Of a stretch of 12,341 nucleotides of DNA, positions 1 through 8,014 are shown piece after piece. Location of the stretch: NCBI GenBank assembly GCA_027382625.1, contig JAJKFJ010012370.1, positions 1 through 12,341 of the forward strand. The letters are read 5' to 3'. The stretch is from Tetmemena sp. SeJ-2015 (Eukaryota; Ciliophora; Spirotrichea; Sporadotrichida; Oxytrichidae). The first letter of the stretch is position 1, and the number at the start of each line of letters is the position of its first letter. The notes beneath the pieces are model-generated. The model saw only the letters and a list, made by a program, of their open reading frames with translations. It ran no database searches and was not told the DNA's origin. Position numbers and translations under genes: made by a program.

Positions 1-142
1 TGCAATACTGATCCAACTCTGCACTTTGCGTAGGTATCGGGGACATGATCTATCTGAAGTCATACCTCAGAGAGTTGGTTTATGAGAGAGCAGTCTGACT
101 CGACTGACTGTAGTTCAAGAATCCCTCTGTGCCTGATTTCAT
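1..142 (-). CDS. Possible N-terminal fragment of a divergent gene (partial)
   Basis: Read from the minus strand, an ATG at 142-140 opens a frame of 47 codons with no TGA that runs off the left edge. It begins MKSGTEGFLNYSQSSQTALS, uses both TAA and TAG as glutamine, and is rich in Ser, Gln and Thr. The stretch is visibly richer in G+C than the spacer beside it (143-679), as the coding parts of this window are. That length without TGA is expected about half the time by chance, so support is weak. I recognise no domain. If real, it would be a divergent neighbour of the deacylase gene. Confidence 0.3.
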
Positions 143-679
143 AGTTCCAAGTTAGTTGTAGTGATTGCTGATCTCTAAGTCTAGCTATTTCTTGCTGAAT
201 ACGTGGTTATCGTCTATGTTAGTGAGTAACGGAGATTACGAAATGAAATTAGTTCTGTTTGTTAGCACTTAGTTCCCGTTTGAATTCAAATTACTTGACT
301 AACACTCTAAATATAAATGCTTTATAATTCCATTTTATGAGACTAATTAGAGTTGTAATTTTAGAAGAGGAAGTTTCTACTAGACTTTTCCTTTTACAGC
401 TGAAGACAATAGAGTTCATTTTCTATGTCTTGGGCCCTTTTCTCTTAATGTAGCATCTAATAAGTGTAAGAAATGAAATTGAGATTACGTTTGCTATTGA
501 GGAGCTTTGTTGCTTCTATTTTAGCAGATTTTTACTCATTTTAATTTTTATTCGTTAACTTTTTGTCAATTAAAATTCTATTTAACTCACTCATAAAAAC
601 ATACTATAGGGAGGGAGTGATATAGTTATTCCAAATCTATTTAAGTTCTATAATTTATTGGAAAAGAAAGATATAAGGA
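143..679. other. Non-coding spacer upstream of the deacylase gene
   Basis: I see no supported gene on either strand. The sequence becomes increasingly AT-rich from about 280 onward, with runs of A and T. It should contain the 5' leader and promoter of the gene at 680 and, in the germline, possibly a chromosome end or telomere-addition site, but nothing marks either position. Confidence 0.5.
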
Positions 680-1356
680 ATGGAGTCCACAAACGAATCT
701 CAAAATGTTCCTCAAGCAGCTGCAACCCAAGAAAATCCAGCTACTTTTGAGAAGATTCATTCCATGCTTACTGAAAAGGGAATCTAGTTTACCTTGACAA
801 CTGTAAGTCATTACATTATGAAATATTCGATTTTAAAATTATTCCATTTTTAGCACGAGCCTGTGCTCACCTCAAAAGCAGCAGCAGAAATAAGAGGAGC
901 GACTTTAGCTAGTGGAGCAAAGGCTATGCTTTTGAAAGACAATTCTAAGAATGTGGCTGATAACGCCCTTTTCTATCTTGCCTAATTATATTATAATTCT
1001 ATCTATTTTCAATACAACTATATTTCTTCTTTGCTGTGATGTCTGCAAGTAAAAAGTTTTCATGGAAGCTGCTGAAGAAGGTGTTGAAGATAAAGAACAT
1101 GCGCTTTGCAACCCCTGAGGAAGTGTTTGAGCGAACTGGATGCCTACCGGGAGCAGTACCTCCATTTGGAAGTGCCTTCTCTACTCCCACACTAGTGGAC
1201 GAGAGCTTGGGCAAACAAGGAGAGATAATTAACTTCAACTGCGGCCTGAGGACTCATTCAGTCAGAATGCTCTACCAAGATTATGTGAGTGTCGAGCGAC
1301 CAAAACTGGTTTCAGTCTTTACCGAAGATGGAGAGGGAGAGGAAGCTAATGAATGA
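680..1356 (+). CDS. YbaK/ProX-type aminoacyl-tRNA deacylase domain protein
   Basis: Joined from 680-802, 854-981 and 1035-1356, this gives 190 aa. It resembles free-standing prolyl-tRNA synthetase-associated editing proteins (ProX/PRORSD1-like), which hydrolyse mischarged tRNA in the cytosol. Family marks are HEPVLTSKAAAEIRG at about 42-56, GAKAMLLKD at about 62-70 (the conserved lysine region of the YbaK fold), FATPEEV at about 108-114, and TGCLPGAVPPFG at 118-129, the glycine/proline loop typical of the family. The length matches stand-alone members. The start at 680 is the first ATG and leads straight into the domain. A 51-bp intron (803-853) separates the first 41 codons. A 53-bp IES (982-1034) splits the conserved strand FYLAVMSAS; without its removal the frame ends early. 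TAG encodes Gln in GIQFTL. The stop is TGA at 1354. The substrate amino acid cannot be told from sequence. Confidence 0.85.
803..853 (+). other. Intron 1 of the deacylase gene (51 bp)
   Basis: The insert begins GTAAGT and ends TTTTTAG, a canonical GT-AG pair with a pyrimidine-rich 3' end. Its removal joins ...QFTLTT to HEPVLTS in frame. It lacks a clear flanking pointer repeat, so intron rather than IES. Confidence 0.85.
978..1034 (+). other. IES, pointer TTGC, 53 bp removed (deacylase gene)
   Basis: TTGC occurs at 978-981 and 1031-1034. Removing one copy plus the AT-rich interior changes the frame by 2 and gives TAT CTT GCT GTG ATG (YLAVM), restoring the YbaK fold. There are no GT-AG ends, so this is not a normal intron. 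If retained, the frame stops at a TGA at 1037-1039. Confidence 0.88.
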
Positions 1357-1453
1357 AATTTGATCTAGAATAATAATTTTCATTGATGAATTAAATAGTT
1401 ACACTCTATTAAGAAATTAATTAGTTTAAAGAGTAAGCATAATAAGAATCAAA
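1357..1453. other. Compact intergenic gap (97 bp)
   Basis: This AT-rich sequence lies between the deacylase TGA and the RCC1-RasGAP ATG. It must hold a 3' end and a 5' leader, or a chromosome fragmentation site. No recognisable signal is visible. Confidence 0.5.
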
Positions 1454-4400
1454 ATGTAAGTAGCAAGCTATATTTCGGCTGGCTTCAATCACAGTGCCGC
1501 AATCAACGCAAAAGGAAATTTATATGTTTGGGGCGATAATAAGAACTTGCAGCTTACTTCCTACTAAACTTAAATGAGTTATGATATACTAAAATTTAAA
1601 TTTAATAGAGCTTTATAAAGACTCTGCTTCTTTATAGAAGCCTTCTTAGGTAAAACTGAAGTACAAATCTAGCGAGTACAAGGCGCGTAAAGTAGTCTGT
1701 GGTCCTCAATTCACAATGGTGATCGGCTATAACAAATCTAATACCGTTATTCAGTTGGAAGAAGACGAGTTGGAAATTTTGCAACCCTTGAAGCAAGTAC
1801 TTTTAAGGAAAGGTACCTTAGCTGGCTTCTTTGGGCTGGTTGGCAAAAACAAGCAAAGAAAGTAGCAGCAATAGTAATAATTCAATAAGACAGAGAGGAG
1901 TGGAGGGACAGCCTTCAGCCACCATGGATAGATGCATGACTTTCTTAACAGTGAGGATAGTGAAGGCCATGATGGGAATGAGTCAGAGGATATGTACATA
2001 AAGACACAAGAGGCAGAGATGCTCTTAGTTTCAAGGAACATTTTCATAGATTGCATAGAGCGAGCTCAACTTACCACAAAGAAGAATAAGATCCACTACC
2101 TCGCAGATAGACTCATAGAAGAGAAGAAGAATATAGGAGAGAACATTTTACTAGGAGACATCGAGGATTATGTGCTTGGGTATCGTCAAAATGCTGTCAA
2201 GATTTTTGCATTTGGCTAGGGGAATAAGAAAGTCTTTGCCTTCTAGAAGAAATTAGAAGCTTAGGAATCAGAGAGCAATTTCTCAGATTAGAGTGATGAC
2301 GACTAAGAAGCAAGGTAAAGGGCTCTTTAAAAGTCCTATCAAAATGAGATTATCATAGTGTCTCGCCCTACTGTGATCAAATTCCCTAAACATACGAGGC
2401 CGATAGTTTCAATTGCTTGTGGATCGGCCCATGTACTAGCAATTAATGAAAACTTTGAATTATACTCTTGGGGATAAGGTTAATATGGAGCTTTAGGATT
2501 CGGCTCGAGGGATGATGTGTGGGAGCCAAAACATCTCTAAATTGAAAAGAACGATTTTGTGCATCAAATAGTTGGAATAGCTTGTGGAAAATATCATTCA
2601 CTTTGTCTCACGAAGAAGAAAAAGATAATGACTTGGGGTACTGGCTAAGGAGGTAGATTGGGCCATGGAGATGAAGAGGATTAGCTCGTGCCGAAGGAAA
2701 TATATGAACTTTCAAAGAAAAAGCCAATCTTCATTTCAGCAGGGGAGAGCCACTCTGCTGCAATAACTGAGAAGCTTAAACTCTTTACTTGGGGAACTGG
2801 AACTTATGGAAGACTTGGCCATGGTATGGATACATCTGAGAGAAAGCCAAAACTAGTAGAAGACCTAGACTCATTTGAAATTGTCCATGTTTCATGTGGA
2901 GCGTTTCACACTTTAGCAGTCACAGGATCTGGGGCTGTTTACGCCTTTGGATAAGGAAAGTATGGTAAGCTAGGAATCAACAGAAAGTAAAGAGAAGGAG
3001 TATTCCTCTTGCCTGAGAAAATTAACTTCTACAAGGTTGGAATGGAACCACAAGAAAGCTTAATACAAGATAAGAATGAGGCTATATTCGTATCAGCTGG
3101 ATATAATCATTCGATGTGCCTTTCAAAATCTGGGAAGATTTATACTTGGGGTTACAATGGCAAAGGTCTCTTAGGAAGATAAAAAGGGTTTGAAGAGCAT
3201 TTACCTCTAGAAGTATATGGAGAATTCTAAGCAAGAATACCAAATTTTGAAGAGATTATCTAAAGAGGAGACTAAAAGCAAGAGGAGATCTTTTCTTTTG
3301 AGGTCATTTAAGTTGCTGTAAGAAAGTTTAAAGCTTACTTAAATTTTATAGTGTGGATCATTGAATACAGTTTCCTTGACAAATGGTGGAGAAGTCTACG
3401 TATTCGGCAGTAATGCTTACGGATAGTTAGCCAAGGAAAAAGATCACCATACTTCTAAAAGGAGAAAGCACGATATGAATGGAAACGAGAATCTTGCTAA
3501 CTTGGATAATTCTGAGTTCATGTCTTTAGTTCGCTTTCCTGGAGAGAATTAAGTTAGAATCCATTATATAGCTTGTGGAGGGGAGCATATATTCGCTATC
3601 TCAAGAATGAATGAGCTCTTTGGATGGGGTAGAAACGATGAAGGTTAGCTGGGATTAGGCTATGTCAGTGATTACACTCCAGATCCCTAGCTTATAAGAG
3701 ACATAGCGCACAAGAACATCTAAATGATTGGCTGTGGAGATAATTATAGTGCAGCAGTCTCAGCCTATGGAGAAGTCTATGTAACGGGAAATCTAGACGG
3801 AGGAAAGTTAGGTTTGGGTTAGGCTCTTAAGAAAGGTTTTCTTCTTAACTTTACTCTCATTCAAAATCTAGCTCCCATAAAGCATGTTGCTTGCGGTCCA
3901 AATCACATGCTAGCTATAGCTGAATATAATCCTGATAATCCCATCAAAGATGGTATGTGCTATGCATGGGGCAGAAACTGGAGAGGGTAGTTAGGTATTG
4001 GATCGAAGGATGATTCTAATCACCCTAAAAAAATTATGAATGCCAAGGATAGATTTAAGAAGGTAGCTTGTGGACAGGACTTTTCATTAGGTCTCACTTT
4101 GAATAATCAGGTCTATGTTTGGGGAAATCATAAGTACATTTGCGATTCTAAGGTAGCAAAAGATATGGAAGCACCTCATTTTATAATGGAATCTACATTT
4201 TTAATTTTCCTCACTTGATCGCCTCCCTCGAGACAGCCTAGATAAAGGATATCGCTTGCTCATACAAATTCTGTTCTGTATTGAACGACAAGGGTGAAAT
4301 ACTAATCTGGGGATCTTACTTGATAGACAAAATAAAGTAGAAGTAGAAGCAAACTGCAAAGTCTAATCACTTGGCTGTACAGAAATTCCCGATGAGGAAG

Positions 4401-7400
4401 TTCGATTTCTTAATGGAGTCTATAAGTACAGGCCCAAATCATTCAGCAGCTGTGAGTGTGAAAAGATCTCTATATTCATGGGGGCACTCTTATAAACATT
4501 TTAAAAGTAAATTATATTTCTCTGAAGGTGGAAGACTAGGGCTGAGTGAGAAAGAATTCAAGAATGCAAAGACTGAGCCTATACTGGTGCAAACTATGCA
4601 TGACCTAATGCAGAAGAATCGATAGAATTTGAAAGAAGGAAGAGCAGCTGGAGATGAAGAAATCAAAAACCTGCAATACCTATTATGCAAACATTTTTGT
4701 ACAATTTACTATACTTGAATACGAGTCTAATAAGCCAGGACTCAAAGAAGACAACATACTTGATTTAAAAGAAGAACGCAAAATTCCAGACAGATTTGCT
4801 TAAAATTTAGATGACAACTTCCTTAAATAGGGCCTAGATGAGGAAGAGAAAGACGGCTAAATTTTAAGTGAAGAGGAGAAAAACCTGGATGAGGATAATT
4901 TAGCAGACTTTGGAGAAGAGAACATCTAATAGTTCGTAGAAGAAAGCTAACCTTTAGAGAAACTAAACTTGATTTCTCTTGCTCGATAGTAATCGCTAGT
5001 TGAATCACACATGCTTTTACAAAAGATTCTCAAGAAGGAAAGATCAGATTAGCTTGAAGAAAACCAGATACTGCGCTTTGATGATCAATTGATGAAGGAA
5101 ATAGATTCTCTGCTCATATAGTTCCAGTAATATTAGGACTTGGAGCAGGAAAGAGAGAACATACTAGTAAGAATGGAAAGCGCTTTCTTAACTCGAATAA
5201 CAGAGACTCCTTTCTTAGTCCAGCAGAGGGTTTAAAATGCAGACTAAGATGCAACGATTAGGAATTTCCAGTCTCATTTAGAAGAGATACTCAGGATCAT
5301 ACATATACACCCTTGCTATATGATCAAACTCTACAAGGCATAGATTTTATCATCCAAGCAATATTAAAGACTCTTTAAGGAGATCTATTCCTATCAGAAT
5401 GAAAGAGTAAACTATTTGCAAATGGCAGTGTGTCAAGGCATTCTAGAGTATGAATTGAAAAATTACAAATCATTGGATGAGGTTAACTTCTTGAGCAAGG
5501 ATTCAGTGATTGGAAAGATAGTCAAGTTAATTTTCAAATCTCAAGAGACAAATATAGACACCCTATGCTCTATAGCTTGCCATATAATCAAGTAAGTTTT
5601 GGTAAAATTCTTAACATTTTTAATAGCAAACTTTTGAATAAATACAGCCAGAGTTCAACAAACAACCAGGATAACTCTTTCGATGTCACAGATAAACTCA
5701 ATAGAAATGTCAAGTAGTTTGAAGTTGATAAGATAGGGAAAATCAACACTATTTAGTTTAATACAGCTCTATTTTTTGTACTATCCCAAAGAGATCTAAA
5801 GACTTGTTCACTTTCATAGAAGAATGCATTAAAGACATAATGGAAAACGAGGTGCTATCATCTCAGTCCTCCTACTTTATTCCCAAGAAGCAGCATATAG
5901 ATGAACTCAACTTCAAGAAGTTTTAGTAAAACTAGGAGAATCCAAAACTAGAGGCACTTAGATTTAGCCCTGAGATATCCTACTTGGCAGAACTCATTTC
6001 CAAAAAGCTAAGAGAGATTCCTAGCAAGGGATCAATTGATGACCACATTAATTCTAAGATACTGAGCTTGATCTTCTCTATGATAGATAAGATCTGGAAG
6101 AACTTCGACATCTATCTCTTCCCTTATATAAAGACAGTTAAAGGACTCTCCATCATCGAAGACGTTATAAATAAGACGCATTTCAACAATCTGGAAAATA
6201 TTTTCTCTGTGGTCAACTGCTTTTTTAGGAATGAGACTGTCTTCCCTGAGTTTCAAACCACTGACTAGTGGTGCAAAGATTTCAATTTGAAGCTGATTCA
6301 TTTGTAGTAATCTACTAAGGGAATTATCCTCACCCGCATAATAGATAAGAATCCGATGAAGCAAATCAGCTTCAAGAACTTTGAAAACTTGATTTTGCAT
6401 TCACTGGAGAGCGAGGGGCATACCATAACCATATCTAATAGATCACTCGGAAAGCTGATAACCATCTTGAGATAGCATCCAAAGCAAATTGCTCAAATCC
6501 TACCTGAGGCAAATGACCCACTTTTCAAAGTCCTTGATGATTTCAAAGATGACTGTAAGAGCTTGCTGGTTGCAAATAAGTATGAAAAATAAAATTTCAC
6601 GTTGAAGACTTGACTACTGATAGATGAGGAGAACGCAGTGGCGACTAGATGCGGACATTGCAATGCTATTCTCATTTAGAAGTATGCCCCTCCTGATAGC
6701 ATGAGCATCCTCGAGAAATACAATCCAGAGGATTCTCAGTCATAATAATTAATATTTACTCACTCATCTCGAACTATTAAGTCATTGGTAGTGTAGTACT
6801 GCAACATTTTAAAGTAGATATAAGATATCTCTAAGACAGAGAGCATCTATGAGTATATTGAGAAAGTTTATCTTAATGCCAAGAGAAACTCAACCTTCGA
6901 CCTTGCAAATAAAATGCTCAAATTCCTTAATCAAGTAGAGTAAGAGGTGCAGAATATTCTAACTAAGAATGCTACCAATCACCAACTAAATAATTAGGAG
7001 TAGAGTGAACAGAAGATAAAGGAATCGATCTACCTTGATATTCAGCGTTAAGCTGAGGCTAAGATTAATGAACGTAGAACTCGCAAATACGATCTTACTC
7101 TAATATAGAGGAGAATTTAAAACGTACTCAAGAAGAAAATCGCAGCCAAGGTGAAACAAATATAAGAGAAAGAACTTTTGCTTTATAAGGTGACGCTCTA
7201 TAATATATAGTATGGGCTTGCCAATCATGAATTGAAGCATCTTGCAGATGCTTATACTTTAAAGCACATGCGCAAGATCATAGACTTTACTACTAGTGCC
7301 AAGATGAGCAAGAACCTGTTTAAGAATTTGAGGAATGAATAGAAGTTGGGGCTGAGGGCTATAGTCAAGAAGAGTGCTAAGTCATTGGTTTAGAATCAAA

Positions 7401-7762
7401 CTATAACTGCAATAAAGTTGAAGCAACTCAAACCAATGTAAGAGTTTTGAGGTAGTAAACTTTTTATAGAATAAACAAGTGCGAGTTTTATTTCATCGAG
7501 AGGGAGGACCAGTCGATTGAGATCAAGCTTATATTCAGGGAGCAGCAGTGGGCACTGTGTGGCCCTCCAAAAATACTTTCTGAGGCAGTACTTTTGAACT
7601 TCATAATATCGCAGAAAGAGCTTTTGGACTTGAGAAAGAATATTAAGAATCCAGAGAATAAAAAGTTACTTTAAATATATTTCAAACTCCTTAATTATAT
7701 AAGTTTGTATTGGGAAACTCTTGGGAATTCGATTCTTAAAAGCTTATGAGGATCTTTAATGA
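1454..7762 (+). CDS. RCC1-repeat / IQGAP-type RasGAP fusion protein, about 1,970 aa
   Basis: The reconstructed frame uses 1454-1555, 1614-3317, 3352-4178, 4214-4490, 4524-4679, 4723-5591, 5627-5752, 5785-7437 (minus an ambiguous insert near 6611), 7470-7689 and 7721-7762. Residues 1 to about 1,010 carry roughly 14 RCC1 repeats, enough for two seven-bladed propellers. Examples are IACGSAHVLAINENFELYSW, TWGTGQGGRLGHGDEED and VACGQDFSLGL. An acidic, Gln-rich linker and coiled coil follow. Residues about 1,200-1,610 resemble the IQGAP-type RasGAP domain: LFKEIYSYQNERVNYLQMAV, an FFRNETVFPEF segment where IQGAPs have YYRYMNPAIVAPDAF, and NDPLFKVLDDF like the IQGAP NDP...LLEDL motif. A basic helical region and a RasGAP_C-like end follow. 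The classical FLR motif is degenerate, so GAP activity is uncertain. RCC1 propellers bind GTPases, chromatin or tubulin; a small-GTPase/cytoskeleton adaptor is my inference. ATG 1454 is the first ATG after an in-frame TGA at 1361. The C-terminus is tentative. Confidence 0.8.
1551..1613 (+). other. IES, pointer AGCTT, 58 bp removed (RCC1-RasGAP gene)
   Basis: AGCTT occurs at 1551-1555 and 1609-1613 around a very AT-rich interior. Excision joins AAC TTG CAG CTT TAT AAA GAC (NLQLYKD) and links the frame beginning at ATG 1454 to the long frame that carries the RCC1 repeats. Confidence 0.85.
3318..3351 (+). other. Ultra-short intron (34 bp) in the RCC1-RasGAP gene
   Basis: The insert begins GTAAGA and ends TTTATAG. 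Its removal joins VIQVA to CGSLNTVSL, restoring the ACG core of an RCC1 repeat and correcting a +1 frame shift. A chance TGT repeat also flanks it, so a small IES is the alternative, but the splice consensus matches the introns at 5592 and 7438. Confidence 0.75.
4174..4213 (+). other. IES, pointer CCTCA, 35 bp removed
   Basis: CCTCA occurs at 4174-4178 and 4209-4213. Excision gives GCA CCT CAC TTG ATC GCC (APHLIA), shifting the frame by 2 and connecting two RCC1 repeats (VYVWGN... and IACSYKFCSVLNDKGEILIW). If kept, the frame ends at TGA 4216-4218. Confidence 0.88.
4487..4523 (+). other. In-frame IES, pointer CTCT, 33 bp removed
   Basis: CTCT occurs at 4487-4490 and 4520-4523. The 33-bp unit has no stop and keeps the frame, so it is invisible to an ORF search. 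It inserts an AT-driven peptide (YKHFKSKLYFS) into the RCC1 signature. Excision yields SWGHSEGGRLGLSEKE, a perfect WG-x-GxLG repeat, which is why I call it an IES. Confidence 0.8.
4675..4722 (+). other. IES, pointer AATAC, 43 bp removed
   Basis: AATAC occurs at 4675-4679 and 4718-4722. Excision gives CTG CAA TAC GAG TCT (LQYES) and moves the frame by 1. It links the RCC1 part to the acidic linker and RasGAP part, so it carries the argument that both halves form one gene. Retention hits TGA at 4716. Confidence 0.85.
5592..5626 (+). other. Ultra-short intron (35 bp) in the RCC1-RasGAP gene
   Basis: The insert runs from GTAAGTTTTGG to TTTTTAATAG. Splicing joins CHII to NKLLNKYSQ with a split AAC codon and avoids a TGA at 5635. 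The size matches the introns at 3318 and 7438. Confidence 0.85.
5748..5784 (+). other. IES, pointer ACTAT, 32 bp removed
   Basis: ACTAT occurs at 5748-5752 and 5780-5784. Excision gives AAC ACT ATC CCA AAG AGA (NTIPKR) and enters the frame FTFIEECIKDIMENEV, which continues the RasGAP-like helices. Confidence 0.85.
6547..6627 (+). other. Candidate in-frame IES around an internal TGA (boundaries ambiguous)
   Basis: An in-frame TGA at 6611-6613 interrupts a frame that otherwise continues unchanged. Two excisions remove it in frame. AGATGA at 6547-6552 and 6622-6627 (75 bp) gives FKDEENAVATRCG. CTG at 6566-6568 and 6617-6619 (51 bp) gives CKSLLIDEENAV. The first has the longer pointer; the second removes only the AT-rich core and keeps more of the region aligned to IQGAPs. 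Confidence 0.6.
6735..6767 (+). other. Candidate 24-bp in-frame IES
   Basis: CTCAGTCAT at 6735-6743 recurs with one mismatch as CTCACTCAT at 6759-6767, bracketing an almost pure A/T interior. Removing 24 bp keeps the frame and gives EDSQSSRTIKSLVVQY. The frame is also open with it in place, so only the repeat and the composition support excision. Confidence 0.45.
7438..7469 (+). other. Ultra-short intron (32 bp) in the RCC1-RasGAP gene
   Basis: The insert runs from GTAAGAG to TTTTTATAG. Splicing joins KLKQLKP to IINKCEFYFIEREDQ and avoids a TGA at 7448. The downstream exon has clear coding character and codes for the RasGAP_C-like end. Confidence 0.8.
7684..7720 (+). other. Likely IES, pointer AAACTC, 31 bp removed, near the C-terminus
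   Basis: AAACTC occurs at 7684-7689 and 7715-7720 around an AT-rich interior. Excision changes the frame by 1 and gives YFKLLGIRFLKAYEDLQ, then TGA at 7760-7762. A related AACTC at 7835-7839 allows a 150-bp alternative ending ...FTKDIRRRTQQQR with a TGA after it, so the true C-terminus is unsettled. Confidence 0.6.
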
Positions 7763-8014
7763 AATGGATAGATCAAAGAGTCCAAATTATTTACAATTTT
7801 ATGTCACTTTGTTTAATAGAGTGCCTATTTGCTGAACTCAGGGACAACTCCATTAATTTTACAAAAGACATAAGGAGGAGAACGCAGCAGCAGAGATGAT
7901 AGAGTTTGAATTTATTATATTTTACTAAAGATGCAGACTTCCTCTTTTAATATAATATATGAATTTGAGGGGAGAGAGAGTTCCGTTAATTTGAATACTA
8001 TTTTTCTAATTTAA
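7763..8014. other. Intergenic region, with possible extra coding tail
   Basis: This AT-rich gap lies between the RasGAP-fusion stop and the CEP83-like start. It contains an open stretch at about 7834-7896 (ELRDNSINFTKDIRRRTQQQR) that may be the real C-terminus if the longer IES model is right, and a short GA tract near 7970-7980. No RNA gene or terminator is evident. Confidence 0.4.

Noticed and set aside
599..625. A string resembling the end of a phage T7 promoter (ACTATAGGGAGG)
   Set aside because: Only the last bases match, the conserved upstream half is absent, and a eukaryotic germline context makes this coincidental.
6032..6400. Long minus-strand open frame opposite the RasGAP region
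   Set aside because: It is the antisense shadow of a conserved sense frame and shows no recognisable protein; the sense strand carries the RasGAP-like motifs.
6611..6613. TGA read as selenocysteine
   Set aside because: The protein is not a known selenoprotein type, no SECIS-like element was apparent, and in-frame IES excisions explain the codon more simply.
7965..7981. Short GA-rich tract as a microsatellite or promoter element
   Set aside because: Only a few repeat units long and imperfect; no support for function.
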